Positions 1 to 7,793 of a stretch of DNA of 11,377 bases are shown here, piece after piece. The notes under the pieces are model-generated. The model did no database searches. It was given only the letters and a program-made list of their open reading frames with translations, and was not told the DNA's origin. Source of the DNA: CAYUAI01 sp964442745 (GTDB taxonomy: Bacteria; Pseudomonadota; Gammaproteobacteria; S012-40). The position numbers and the translations under genes are program-made. Location of the stretch: assembly GCA_964442745.1 (NCBI GenBank), contig CAYUAI010000114.1:1-11377 (forward strand). Direction: 5' to 3'. The first letter of the stretch is position 1; every line of letters starts with the position of its first letter.

Positions 1-2
1 AA

Positions 3-101
3 CCAGAAGGGATGAAAATTAAATTGAAAGGCTATGAATTTAGAATTGCTGTTGATTATCGTAAAATAAAGTTAACCCGTCGTCCATTTTTTAGTGTTTG
101 A
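3..101 (+). CDS. C-terminal end of an unrecognised protein (partial)
   Basis: The frame beginning at base 3 is open from the window edge and ends with TGA at 99-101, giving the last 32 residues of a protein whose start lies outside the window. The tail is basic and beta-like (GYEFRIAVDYRKIKL) and ends RRPFFSV. I do not recognise the family. The next gene starts 17 bases downstream on the same strand, or overlaps by four bases if a TTG at 98 is used, so the two are probably co-transcribed. The call rests only on the open frame and the tight spacing. Confidence 0.5.
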   Translation, partial: PEGMKIKLKGYEFRIAVDYRKIKLTRRPFFSV

Positions 102-118
102 GAAACAATCGCTTGAAT

Positions 119-850
119 ATGAGCATGCTAAACAACCTACGAGCATTGATAGTTGTCATTGTGATTGCAATAGGTACCCGTGCCATTGCCAGCGAGCTGC
201 CAAGCTTTTCAATTGACATGAGTGATGAAGAAGTATCAACTCGAATTGAGTTTATTCAATCTCGCTTTGATCAAGGTAGATGGCATGCACAGCTCTGGCA
301 ATATGGATGGTTAGCTGGGTTTAGTGCCTCCGTGGCTTCACGTGCCTACACCGTTGCCACTGAGGGTGATACTCCTGAGCGATTTGATGCGGCTATTGGT
401 CTGTTCACTTCATTATCGGGTGTTCTCAGTTTAGCACTGAAACCGCTACCGTCGAGCTCAGCGGCCTCAAAATTGAGTCTCATGTCAGCTACCACCGCGG
501 ATCAGCGCAAGATAAAACTTCAGTATGCCGAACAACTTTTGACTATCAGTGCTAACGAAGCTAAAAGGCGTCGAGGTTGGACGATTCAAGGGGTGTTTTT
601 ATTGGAGCAGCTTCTCGCCGGCTTTGCCATAGGTGTCATTGATGATAGACCCAGAGATGGTTTAAAAACAGCGGTGTTAGGAATGTTAGCCTCAGAGCTA
701 TTTACCTTTACCATGCCGATGCAGTCAATAACAGACTTAGCAGTGTATTCCCGCCGCTCATTTAATAATAATAACTCAACACCGGTTTCTAGTCGGCCGT
801 TTTTTCTTACTCCATATGTGCAGGGGATTCGAATCGTTTATTTTTTTTAG
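119..850 (+). CDS. exported or membrane protein of unknown function
   Basis: A 243-residue protein if ATG 119 is used; in-frame alternatives are TTG 98 and ATG 125, and none has a good Shine-Dalgarno. I prefer 119 because it gives a compact signal peptide: a short polar start, a hydrophobic core at about residues 9-19 (ALIVVIVIAIG), and a likely signal-peptidase site after A24 (RAIA|S). The mature part has hydrophobic, small-residue-rich stretches near residues 60-79, 90-108, 153-174 and 181-199 that could be membrane helices, separated by charged loops. The end is unusual: an asparagine run, then a beta-like tail finishing GIRIVYFF, as in many outer-membrane proteins. No family recognised. 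It probably forms an operon with the partial gene upstream. The REP-like palindrome begins four bases after the stop and may mark the transcript end. Confidence 0.6.
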   Translation: MSMLNNLRALIVVIVIAIGTRAIASELPSFSIDMSDEEVSTRIEFIQSRFDQGRWHAQLWQYGWLAGFSASVASRAYTVATEGDTPERFDAAIGLFTSLSGVLSLALKPLPSSSAASKLSLMSATTADQRKIKLQYAEQLLTISANEAKRRRGWTIQGVFLLEQLLAGFAIGVIDDRPRDGLKTAVLGMLASELFTFTMPMQSITDLAVYSRRSFNNNNSTPVSSRPFFLTPYVQGIRIVYFF

Positions 851-853
851 CAA

Positions 854-884
854 GTAGGTCGGGTTAGCGTAGCGTAACCCGACA
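854..884 (+). repeat. REP-like palindrome with GTAG head
   Basis: A GTAG tetranucleotide at 854-857 is followed by a perfect 9-bp inverted repeat: GTCGGGTTA (858-866) and TAACCCGAC (875-883), around an 8-base loop GCGTAGCG. A GTAG or GGAG head next to a palindrome is the hallmark of REP elements mobilised by RAYT (REP-associated tyrosine) transposases, and near-identical GGTCGGGTTAGCG palindromes are common between genes in many proteobacteria. No RAYT gene lies in this window. It sits just after a stop codon, a typical REP position, where it can stabilise or terminate the upstream mRNA. Confidence 0.7.
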
Positions 885-973
885 ATGGCCTGATATTTTG
901 TCTGCGATATAAAAATCTGAGACTTCAATATCGATTTTTTGGCTTTATTCATCGTTTCAGCCACCCTACCGGC

Positions 974-1326
974 TCAGAGGGGCGGCATGATCCGATGGCT
1001 TAAAAAATTAATGATCGCCGGGTGATCAAATTGGCCGAGATGATGAACACGGCCGATTTATTCAGCGCCATGCACACCTCGCAATGCTGCTTTGACCCCA
1101 GACATTATATTGGCGGCGATAAGATCCATAGACGGGTCAAAAATGCCCTTATGCTCCACAAAATCTGTAAGAAGGCATTCTCTTATATTAAGAGCAAACT
1201 CGTATTAGAGGCGTCGATCGATATGGACGTTAGTAAGGCTTGAGCCGTCAGCTTGGAAACAGGCTGGGAACTTGGCGGCGGTGACGTCGCCAAAGTTTCT
1301 TCGCTAGCCCGAGATAGAAGTCAATG
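974..1326. pseudogene. possible decayed coding sequence, strand uncertain
   Basis: No intact gene is visible between 885 and 1366, but the stretch has coding texture on both strands in exactly opposed phase. On minus, the frame from 1303 to 974 reads like protein but has in-frame stops at 1205-1207 and 1058-1060 and ends at 974-976. Readable pieces include ADGSSLTNVHIDRRL and MDLIAANIMSGVKAALRG, and a one-base slip in the A-run near 1295 would join it to a further piece, IDFYLGLAK. On plus, the same triplets give a 73-codon frame from GTG 1022 to TGA 1241-1243, followed after the stop by more open sequence (SLETGWELGGG) to 1328. Plus has fewer stops but no ribosome site. Antisense frames in this phase often mimic coding sequence, so the strand cannot be settled by eye. 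No family recognised. Confidence 0.35.
1269..1297. repeat. inverted repeat upstream of vapBC
   Basis: AACTTGGCG (1269-1277) and CGCCAAAGTT (1288-1297) form a hairpin with one bulged A and a 10-base loop. No T-tract follows immediately, so a rho-independent terminator is doubtful. It lies inside the possible decayed gene, about 30 bases before the vapBC operator. Confidence 0.35.
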
Positions 1327-1360
1327 TTGACACATAGTGTTGTGTGTCCTATTGTGTCAA
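1327..1360 (+). promoter_or_regulatory. vapBC promoter with overlapping palindromic operator
   Basis: TTGACA (1327-1332, consensus -35) is spaced 17 bases from TATTGT (1350-1355, 4/6 match to the -10). The arms TTGACACATAG (1327-1337) and CTATTGTGTCAA (1349-1360) are inverted repeats of each other with a single one-base indel, so the palindrome covers both promoter boxes. This is the usual design for autorepression by a VapB or VapBC complex. Transcription would start around 1362, leaving a very short leader before the ATG at 1376. Confidence 0.75.
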
Positions 1361-1375
1361 TAGGAGGTGCTCAAA

Positions 1376-1573
1376 ATGGCAACAAATTTAGCAATTGATG
1401 ACAAATTATTGGAAGAAGCGCTATCGATCAGTGGGTTAAAAACAAAAAAAGATACCGTTAATTGTGCTTTAAAAGAGTTTATAAATCGGCGTAAGCAATT
1501 GGAGCTTCTAGAATTATTTGGCAAGTTGGATCCAGATGCTGATTATGATTATAAAAAGGCCAGAGAATATTGA
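1376..1573 (+). CDS. vapB: VapB-type antitoxin
   Basis: A 65-residue protein. ATG 1376 is chosen over GTG 1367 because a perfect AGGAGG (1362-1367) sits 8 bases upstream of it. Residues 1-8 (MATNLAID) fit a short beta-strand DNA-binding N terminus, and the following helical part (LLEEALSISGLKTKKDTV, then EFINRRKQ) is typical of the small VapB antitoxins (VapB_antitoxin family). The acidic tail LDPDADYDYKKAREY would wrap the toxin and block its active site. Length matches the family. The stop overlaps the toxin start by four bases (TTGA), so the two are translationally coupled. Expected role: neutralise VapC and, with it, repress the promoter palindrome at 1327-1360. The pair is more AT-rich than the 5-oxoprolinase gene, consistent with horizontal acquisition. 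Confidence 0.85.
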   Translation: MATNLAIDDKLLEEALSISGLKTKKDTVNCALKEFINRRKQLELLELFGKLDPDADYDYKKAREY

Positions 1574-1986
1574 AGGTTGTCGTAGATACGCCAATTTGGT
1601 CATATGCTCTAAGGTCAAAAAGGGAAGGATATGAATTACATGTCCAGGAGTTTGAAACCCTCATTTTGGATCAAAGAGTGATCATGCTTGGACCAATCAG
1701 GCAAGAAGTATTATCAGGTTATAGTAATAAGTCTCGATTCAAAAAACTAAATAACAAATTAAGATATTTTGAAAACACACAGATCATTGATGACGATTAT
1801 GTGCAAGCCGCCATATTTTTAAATACATGCCGCTCAAAAGGTGTTCAAGGTTCACATGTTGATTTTCTGATCTGTGCCGTCGCTTTTCGATTAAAGTCAG
1901 AAATATTTACCACTGATAATGATTTTTCTTATTATGGAAAACACATACCAATACAGCTATTCAATATAAAAGCGACTAATACATAG
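1570..1986 (+). CDS. vapC: VapC-type PIN-domain ribonuclease toxin
   Basis: A 138-residue PIN-domain protein starting at TTG 1570, which overlaps the vapB stop (TTGA); coupling explains the weak start codon. The four acidic PIN positions that bind Mg or Mn are visible: D6 in VVVDTPIWSYALR, E46 in RQEVLSG, D98 in HVDFLICAVA and D116 in FTTDNDF. The toxin therefore looks catalytically intact. VapC toxins are endoribonucleases; enteric members cut initiator tRNA-fMet in the anticodon stem-loop and others cut further tRNAs or rRNA, but the target of this one cannot be read from sequence. When VapB is degraded, VapC would arrest translation. The C-terminal portion (YGKHIPIQLFNI) fits the last strand of the PIN fold. 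No terminator is obvious after the stop. Confidence 0.88.
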   Translation: MKVVVDTPIWSYALRSKREGYELHVQEFETLILDQRVIMLGPIRQEVLSGYSNKSRFKKLNNKLRYFENTQIIDDDYVQAAIFLNTCRSKGVQGSHVDFLICAVAFRLKSEIFTTDNDFSYYGKHIPIQLFNIKATNT

Positions 1987-2076
1987 AGTTTTTCAGATAA
2001 TTAATTGCACTTAAATTGCTTGGTATCGTATTTCACGTTAAGCGCATAATACACATCATGTCATTATTGCATATCG

Positions 2077-2211
2077 TTAACGCAGACCCACCTGTTCTTG
2101 CATTTTATTCATCACACAAACAAAACATATGGCTTCTATATTGTGCTTAAGATTATCATGAATGAATTGGTATTTCACTTGCTGTCCCTCGCACAATAGG
2201 TGGCGAACTTT
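2077..2211 (-). pseudogene. possible IS3-family transposase OrfB N-terminal relic
   Basis: The minus-strand frame ending at TAA 2077-2079 reads GQQVKYQFIHDN, then IEAICFVCV. It resembles the start of IS3-family OrfB transposases, where a K-[YF]-x-F-I-x-[DE] motif is followed about 10 residues later by [ML]-C-x-V-L-x-V-S. The expected RSGYY continuation is missing and the frame stops shortly afterwards, so at most about 30 codons of similarity remain. No terminal repeats were found. This is a by-eye resemblance only. Confidence 0.22.
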
Positions 2212-2297
2212 TACTGTGGAGTTAGGGTTGTTGTTGTGGGTTAGGTTTCGATAAACTTTTCAAGTTTTTCAATGTGTGGTATTGCCATGAACAATCT

Positions 2298-2327
2298 TTG
2301 TTTCGAATGGTTTGGTTATATTGTAAT
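2298..2327 (+). promoter_or_regulatory. weak sigma-70 promoter candidate for the 5-oxoprolinase gene
   Basis: TTGTTT (2298-2303) and TGTAAT (2322-2327, 5/6 match to TATAAT) are separated by 18 bases. The -35 match is poor. Transcription would begin near 2334, giving a leader of about 80 bases before ATG 2416. Confidence 0.3.
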
Positions 2328-2415
2328 GCGTGAATACTTGCAATAATTGAATCTTTTACGAAGACTATCCAGTTTCGAAAAGAAAGGCGGCATTATTTTA
2401 AGGGGACTAAGACAC

Positions 2416-5400
2416 ATGCGTTGGCAGTTTTGGATTGACCGTGGTGGGACATTTACTGACTGTTTAGGGCGAGATCCCGTCAGCGGGGTGGTGAAAACTG
2501 CCAAGGTGTTATCCTCGGATCGAGCACCCTTGGTGGGTATTCGGCAATTATTGGGGATCAGTGATGACCAGCCGATTCCGCCTTGTGAAATACGCATGGG
2601 CACAACCTTGGCGACTAATGCGTTGCTTGAGCGTCACGGGGCTGATTGTGCCTTAGTTATTACCCGAGGGTTTGGTGATTTATTAGCGATTGGTAATCAA
2701 ACACGTCCTCATATTTTTGATCTCGATATTCGTAAACCTCAATTATTATACAACACGGTGATTGAAGTTGATGCACGGTACGATGCCTCCGGGCAGGTGA
2801 TTCAGCGCCCCGATTTAGTTCGTCTTGAGCAAGATTTACGGAAGACTTATGCAAGTGGCATTGATAGTTTAGCGGTGGTGGTGATGCATGCTTATCATCA
2901 TGGTCAACTTGAGCAAGACATCGCCGCTGTCGCAGATAGCATTGGGTTTTCCCATGTATCGCTATCTGCAGAAGTGGCGGCGGAAATTGGCATGGTGGGG
3001 CGTGGTGATACTACGGTGGTTGATGCTTATTTGACGCCCTTGATTCGGACTTATGTGGCGACGCTATTAGCTGAATTGCCAGGGAGTTCGTTACGCATTA
3101 TGCAATCGAGTGGCGGGTTAACCCAGGCTGATACCTTTCGTGGGCGTAATGCAATTTTCTCTGGGCCTGCTGCTGGGGTCGTGGCCTATGCGCATGTGGC
3201 GAAGGAAAACGGTTATGCGGCTGCCATTGGTTTTGATATGGGCGGGACTTCAACGGATGTGTCGTGTTATGAGGGGGATTTTGAACGCGAGTATGAAACT
3301 GAGGTGGCGGGTGTGCGATTACGGGCACCGATGTTGGCGATTCACACCGTGGCGGCGGGTGGCGGATCGATTTGTCGTTATAACGGCTTTCGGTTTACCG
3401 TGGGTCCTGAGAGTAGTGGGGCGATACCGGGACCGTTATGTTATGGGCATATGGGTGCCGTTGAGTTGACGCTCACGGATGTGAATCTTGCGCTGGGTCG
3501 GGTGGTGGGAGATCGTTTCCCATTTGAATTAGATCCGCATCGGGTTGAGCAGTCGCTGGTTAATTTTAGTACTCAGTTGCGTGATCAAGGCATTGATCGT
3601 TCATCCACCGCGATTGCGGCGGGATTGTTTGCCATTGCTAATGCTAATATGGCGGAGGCCATTCGCCAGGTATCGGTGGCGAAAGGTCGTGATGTACGAG
3701 ATTATGCCTTGGTGGTATTTGGCGGTGCGGGTGGTCAACATGCTTGTGCCATTGCCCGACAGCTAGGCATCCGTACGCTGATTTTTGATCGTTACGCTGG
3801 GGTGTTATCTGCGTATGGTATGGGCCTGGCTGATGTGACTTGGCATAACGAGGCGGATGCGGGGCGGCAGGTGCTTGATGCCGCGGTGTTGCTAGCTTTG
3901 GTACCTAAATATCGGCAATTGATCGAAACCAGTCGACAAGTTTTACTCGATGAGGGATTTGCTAAGTCGCAAATTTCGGCACGTCAACGCATTGATCTTC
4001 GTTACCAAGGGACGGATACGATGCTGACCTTGGATTGGGATAGTGCGACTGATGTCATGACGTTGACAGCGGCTTTTCATGCGGCACATCGTCAGTTGTT
4101 CGGCTATCAACGTCTTGAGTGCCCGGTTGAAGCCGTGACGATTCGGGTGGAAGCCATTGGCTATGATGCTTCGTTAGTCCGTAGTACCGTCATGGCTGCA
4201 CCGAGTGGGCTGCTGATGAGCCAGCGGAATTCGAATCCATTACCTGTACCACTGCGGATGACTAAGATGTGGACCGGTGAGCAATTCGAATCAGTATCGG
4301 TTTACTCGCGTGAAGCGTTATGCTCAGGCACCGAGCTCAGTGGTCCCGCATTAATTTTAGAAGCGATTGGTACGATTGCGCTTGATCCTGGTTTTAAGTT
4401 GACGGTGGGTGCTAATCAGCAGCTTATTATCCAAGAGGTTGCTAATGAGCGGGTTGTGGTTGAGCAGGATGATCATCAGGCCGATCCGATATTGTTAGAA
4501 ATTTTTAATAATTTATTTATGTCGATAGCGACCCAAATGGGTGATACGTTGCGGCGTACGGCTGTGTCGACTAACATTCGTGAGCGATTGGATTTCTCTT
4601 GTGCCGTGTTTGATCGTGAGGGTGGTTTGGTGGCTAATGCACCACATATACCGGTCCACCTTGGTGCCATGAGTGAGGCGATCAAGGGCCTATTAGCGCA
4701 ATATCCCCATCCGGTGGCGGGTGGGGTGTTTGCGAGCAATGATCCTGTTGCAGGTGGTTCCCATTTACCCGATGTGACAGTGATTACGCCGGTCCACGAT
4801 GGTGATGGAGAATTGCTGTTTTTTACCGCCAGCCGTGGCCATCATGCGGATATTGGCGGCATTACGCCAGGATCAATGCCTCCCTTTTCTACGCAGCTTG
4901 AGCAAGAAGGTGTTGTCTTTCGAGCATTGCCCATTGTGACTGATGGTGTTTTCAACGAAACGAGAGTGATGGAGGTATTGAATAGTGGGCGATATCCGGC
5001 GCGTAATCCTCATGATAATGTTGCGGACTTGCAAGCACAAATTGCGGCTAACCAATCGGGGGTGTCTTTACTCCATGCATTGGTGGAGCGTCATGGTCAA
5101 GCTCGGGTGATGGCTTATATGCAACATATTCAGGATAATGCGGCGGCGCAAGTGGCGAGTGAAATTGCGGAGCTTGATGATGGGGATTATCAGTTTGCTG
5201 ATGCCCTTGATGATGGTACACCTGTTTGTGTCGCGATCAAGGTACAGGGAGATCATATGTTGATTGATTTTTCTGGGACGGGCGCCGAGGTTCCCGGTAA
5301 TTTGAATGCACCACGAGCGGTGACATTATCAGCGGTTATTTATGTGTTACGCTTGTTAGTGGGGACAGCGATTCCACTCAATAGTGGTTGTTTGCGTCCT

Positions 5401-5988
5401 GTGACGGTGATCATTCCAGCGGGTAGTTTGTTAGCGCCGAGTGCGCAGTGCGCAGTTGTCGGTGGTAATGTCGAAACCTCGCAGCGAGTGGTTGATGTGC
5501 TACTCGGTGCATTGGGAAAAGCGGCGGCGAGTCAGGGGACCATGAATAATTTGACGTTTGGTACGGCAAATTTTGGTTATTATGAAACCATTGCGGGTGG
5601 TGCGGGTGCGACATCCAGTGCATCAGGTGCGAGTGGTGTACACACTCACATGACCAATACCCGTATTACCGACCCTGAAGTATTAGAAGCGCGATTCCCG
5701 GTGCGATTGCAGCAATTTTCGTTGCGTCGTCACTCCGGTGGTGAGGGCAAACATAGCGGTGGTGATGGCGTGATCAGAGAGTTTGAGTTGTTGGTACCCA
5801 TGCAGGTGTCTATTTTGAGTGAACGCCGTCAACGCAGCCCCTTTGGTATGGCTGGGGGGGCAGCGGGACACGCGGGGCGAAATTTACACAATGGTCATGA
5901 TGTGGGAGGTAAAGCCTCATTTGAGGCGCAAATAGGAGATCATATTCGTGTGGAAACACCGGGTGGTGGGGGTTATGGCCAGGATTAG
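2416..5988 (+). CDS. 5-oxoprolinase (ATP-hydrolysing), single-chain HyuA-HyuB fusion
   Basis: A 1190-residue cytoplasmic enzyme that should hydrolyse 5-oxo-L-proline to L-glutamate at the cost of ATP, salvaging a product of glutathione turnover and N-terminal glutamine cyclisation. ATG 2416 is chosen because AGGGGA lies about 9 bases upstream and the protein then starts directly with the family motif. The HyuA half (about 1-685) has an actin/hexokinase-like N-terminal motif DRGGTFTD (8-15), the ATPase motif GFDMGGTSTD (272-281), AAGGGSI and GPESSGAIPGPLCYG. The HyuB half begins near residue 690 (DPILLEIFNNLF) and carries GDTLRRTAVSTNIRERLDFS, SRGHHADIGGITPGSMPP and RRHSGGEG. Sequence, order and length fit eukaryotic-type and bacterial one-piece 5-oxoprolinases better than split hydantoinases, although substrate within this family cannot be proven from sequence. 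No frameshifts seen. It appears to stand alone, convergent with rtcR. Confidence 0.9.
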   Translation: MRWQFWIDRGGTFTDCLGRDPVSGVVKTAKVLSSDRAPLVGIRQLLGISDDQPIPPCEIRMGTTLATNALLERHGADCALVITRGFGDLLAIGNQTRPHIFDLDIRKPQLLYNTVIEVDARYDASGQVIQRPDLVRLEQDLRKTYASGIDSLAVVVMHAYHHGQLEQDIAAVADSIGFSHVSLSAEVAAEIGMVGRGDTTVVDAYLTPLIRTYVATLLAELPGSSLRIMQSSGGLTQADTFRGRNAIFSGPAAGVVAYAHVAKENGYAAAIGFDMGGTSTDVSCYEGDFEREYETEVAGVRLRAPMLAIHTVAAGGGSICRYNGFRFTVGPESSGAIPGPLCYGHMGAVELTLTDVNLALGRVVGDRFPFELDPHRVEQSLVNFSTQLRDQGIDRSSTAIAAGLFAIANANMAEAIRQVSVAKGRDVRDYALVVFGGAGGQHACAIARQLGIRTLIFDRYAGVLSAYGMGLADVTWHNEADAGRQVLDAAVLLALVPKYRQLIETSRQVLLDEGFAKSQISARQRIDLRYQGTDTMLTLDWDSATDVMTLTAAFHAAHRQLFGYQRLECPVEAVTIRVEAIGYDASLVRSTVMAAPSGLLMSQRNSNPLPVPLRMTKMWTGEQFESVSVYSREALCSGTELSGPALILEAIGTIALDPGFKLTVGANQQLIIQEVANERVVVEQDDHQADPILLEIFNNLFMSIATQMGDTLRRTAVSTNIRERLDFSCAVFDREGGLVANAPHIPVHLGAMSEAIKGLLAQYPHPVAGGVFASNDPVAGGSHLPDVTVITPVHDGDGELLFFTASRGHHADIGGITPGSMPPFSTQLEQEGVVFRALPIVTDGVFNETRVMEVLNSGRYPARNPHDNVADLQAQIAANQSGVSLLHALVERHGQARVMAYMQHIQDNAAAQVASEIAELDDGDYQFADALDDGTPVCVAIKVQGDHMLIDFSGTGAEVPGNLNAPRAVTLSAVIYVLRLLVGTAIPLNSGCLRPVTVIIPAGSLLAPSAQCAVVGGNVETSQRVVDVLLGALGKAAASQGTMNNLTFGTANFGYYETIAGGAGATSSASGASGVHTHMTNTRITDPEVLEARFPVRLQQFSLRRHSGGEGKHSGGDGVIREFELLVPMQVSILSERRQRSPFGMAGGAAGHAGRNLHNGHDVGGKASFEAQIGDHIRVETPGGGGYGQD

Positions 5989-6034
5989 GAATGGTCATGC
6001 TGAGTACAAAGGGAAATGTCCTTCTTCCATTCCT
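5987..6034. repeat. inverted repeat between convergent genes
   Basis: AGGAATGG (5987-5994), starting within the 5-oxoprolinase stop codon, pairs perfectly over 8 bp with CCATTCCT (6027-6034). A smaller stem, AAGG/CCTT, nests inside. No T-run follows on either strand, so it may be a weak bidirectional end signal rather than a standard terminator. Confidence 0.35.
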
Positions 6035-6132
6035 TAGTGAAAAACCATACTGGATGTTACAAATGAATGGGTTTCACCACCACTTGAGGTTAAGAGTCGA
6101 TGAGTGACAGGAAGATCAGTCTCGCTGGATTT

Positions 6133-7725
6133 CTAATTCAACTGTTTAAACGTTAAACCGTATTTTGCCAACCATTGCTTGAGTCGATGACTGTCGTTCA
6201 CCGATTTTTTTTGATGGCGGCTTTGATCAAATAATTGACGTCCGGCTTCGGCCATGGAATGGCTGCGTTGACAGACGTTGATCATGCCGGCTAATTGGAT
6301 ATGCTCGAAGAGATCAAGTTTGGCATGGGTGTTGGCATTTAAAAACTGGGCGGTGATGATTTTAGGATCGGTGGTTGATTGTGATGAGGCGGACCAATCA
6401 TGTTGCAAGCGCCGGATTTCTTCATCCACAATATCTTCGGTGATGCGGCCACCGGGGGCGAGGGTAGCCATGCGAGTGAGGCTGGCATTTAAGTCGCGAA
6501 AGTTAGCGCGCCAAGTGGCGGCGGGGCTGTAGGCAAATTTGAGATAGTGTTCGCGGGCGGGTTTGTTAAAGCTCACTAGCGTGCCTGATTTTTGTGAGAA
6601 ACGATCCAGTTCATAGTCAAGATTGACTTCTAAATCTTCGATGCGTTCTTTCAGGGAGGGCAATCGATACGTCCATAGATTAATTCGCGCCAGTAAATCT
6701 TCGCGGAATTTGCCTTGTTGAGCATCTTTAAATAAATCGCGATTGGTGCCGGCGATGAGTTGAAAATTACTGCTAATGGGAGTGTCCGCGCCAAATGGCA
6801 TGAAATTTTTATCTTCGATGGCGCGTAATAACATAGCTTGTTCGTCGCTGCCCAATTCACCAATTTCATCCAGAAACAACACACCATGATTCGCCTCTAA
6901 TAACAGACCCGCCCGTTGGGTGACGGCGCCGGTAAATGCCCCTTTTCGATGACCGAATAGCGCTGACATAGCGCTATCACCCCGCAGCGTGGCACAGTTG
7001 ACTTCCACCAGACGGCCTTTGACTTTTTGCCGGTGTTGTTTGAGTTGATAAAGCCGTTTCGCTAATTGTGATTTGCCGGCACCGGTCGGGCCGGTGATTA
7101 AAATGGGATCATTGGAGTTGATGGCGATTTTTTCCAATTGCGCAATCACATGGTTAAATTGAGTATTTTTGGTTTCGATACCTCCTTTGAGATAACTGGT
7201 GCCTTCTTGGTGTTCGCGTGAAAAGCGCGAGGCGATTTGATCGTATTTCGATAAATCCAGATCGATAATTCGATACAGGCCTGGCTGATGATGGCCCTTA
7301 TTCGGTGGCGAGGTTTGGATTAAACGTCCGGGTAGATAGTGGGCTTCGGTGAGCAGATAAAGACAGATTTGTGCCACATGAGTGCCGGTGGTGATGTGTA
7401 TCAGGTAATTTTCTCGATCACGGTCAAACGTATATTGACGTGCAAAGTCATGCAAGTTGGCGTATACCGTTTCGAAATCCCAGGGATCGTCAAATTCAAT
7501 TAAATGGTGACGTACGACGGTTTCTGGGGAGACCTGTTGAATGTCTTCGGTGACCAGTCCCGCGAGCTTTTGGAAGCGAGGTTGGAATAACAACTCCATG
7601 CGATCAATGAGCAATGCTTCATGTTGGCAAAGTGATACCGTCGGGCGCCATTTTCCCCAACGTCTTTTGCCTCGGCCTCGTTGGTCTAGCATGGTTCCTA
7701 TTAAACTAATGGCGACGGTTTTCAT
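6133..7725 (-). CDS. rtcR: RtcR, CARF-domain sigma-54 activator of the RNA-repair operon
   Basis: A 530-residue enhancer-binding protein, close to the length of E. coli RtcR (about 532) and alignable with it throughout. Residues 1-180 form the CARF-like sensor, including HITTGTHVAQIC (110-121); in enteric RtcR this domain is reported to respond to RNA fragments, probably with 2',3'-cyclic phosphate ends. The AAA+ domain has Walker A GPTGAGKS (212-219), the sigma-54 contact loop GAFTGA (262-267), Walker B GVLFLDEIGE (281-290), a likely arginine-finger segment REDLLARINLW (341-351) and the sensor II region ATWRANFRDL (403-412). The C terminus (about 475-520) is the DNA-binding helix-turn-helix. 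All key residues are present, so it should be functional. It is divergent from rtcB; the shared 204-base region holds its probable binding palindrome. Its own promoter was not clearly identified, and only a weak ribosome site (GATAAA) precedes the start. Confidence 0.95.
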   Translation of the reverse strand: MKTVAISLIGTMLDQRGRGKRRWGKWRPTVSLCQHEALLIDRMELLFQPRFQKLAGLVTEDIQQVSPETVVRHHLIEFDDPWDFETVYANLHDFARQYTFDRDRENYLIHITTGTHVAQICLYLLTEAHYLPGRLIQTSPPNKGHHQPGLYRIIDLDLSKYDQIASRFSREHQEGTSYLKGGIETKNTQFNHVIAQLEKIAINSNDPILITGPTGAGKSQLAKRLYQLKQHRQKVKGRLVEVNCATLRGDSAMSALFGHRKGAFTGAVTQRAGLLLEANHGVLFLDEIGELGSDEQAMLLRAIEDKNFMPFGADTPISSNFQLIAGTNRDLFKDAQQGKFREDLLARINLWTYRLPSLKERIEDLEVNLDYELDRFSQKSGTLVSFNKPAREHYLKFAYSPAATWRANFRDLNASLTRMATLAPGGRITEDIVDEEIRRLQHDWSASSQSTTDPKIITAQFLNANTHAKLDLFEHIQLAGMINVCQRSHSMAEAGRQLFDQSRHQKKSVNDSHRLKQWLAKYGLTFKQLN

Positions 7726-7793
7726 TTTATCTATTTTGATATTCAGCTATCGGAAAAGATATTTTTTATTATGATTGAAAATCTTGGATTGTG

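Larger units (their letters stand above)
1987..2415. other. 430-base intergenic region between vapC and the 5-oxoprolinase gene
   Basis: No intact gene is seen. It is AT-rich with simple G/T stretches (about 2220-2245). It contains a possible minus-strand transposase relic (2077-2211) and a weak promoter candidate (2298-2327), listed separately. A TTG-initiated extension of the downstream gene to 2347 is open but lacks a ribosome site and adds nothing family-like. No RNA gene or convincing terminator found. Confidence 0.5.

Noticed and set aside
2347..2415. TTG 2347 as the start of the 5-oxoprolinase.
   Set aside because: No Shine-Dalgarno and no family similarity in the 23 extra residues; ATG 2416 has a strong ribosome site and the canonical N-terminal motif.
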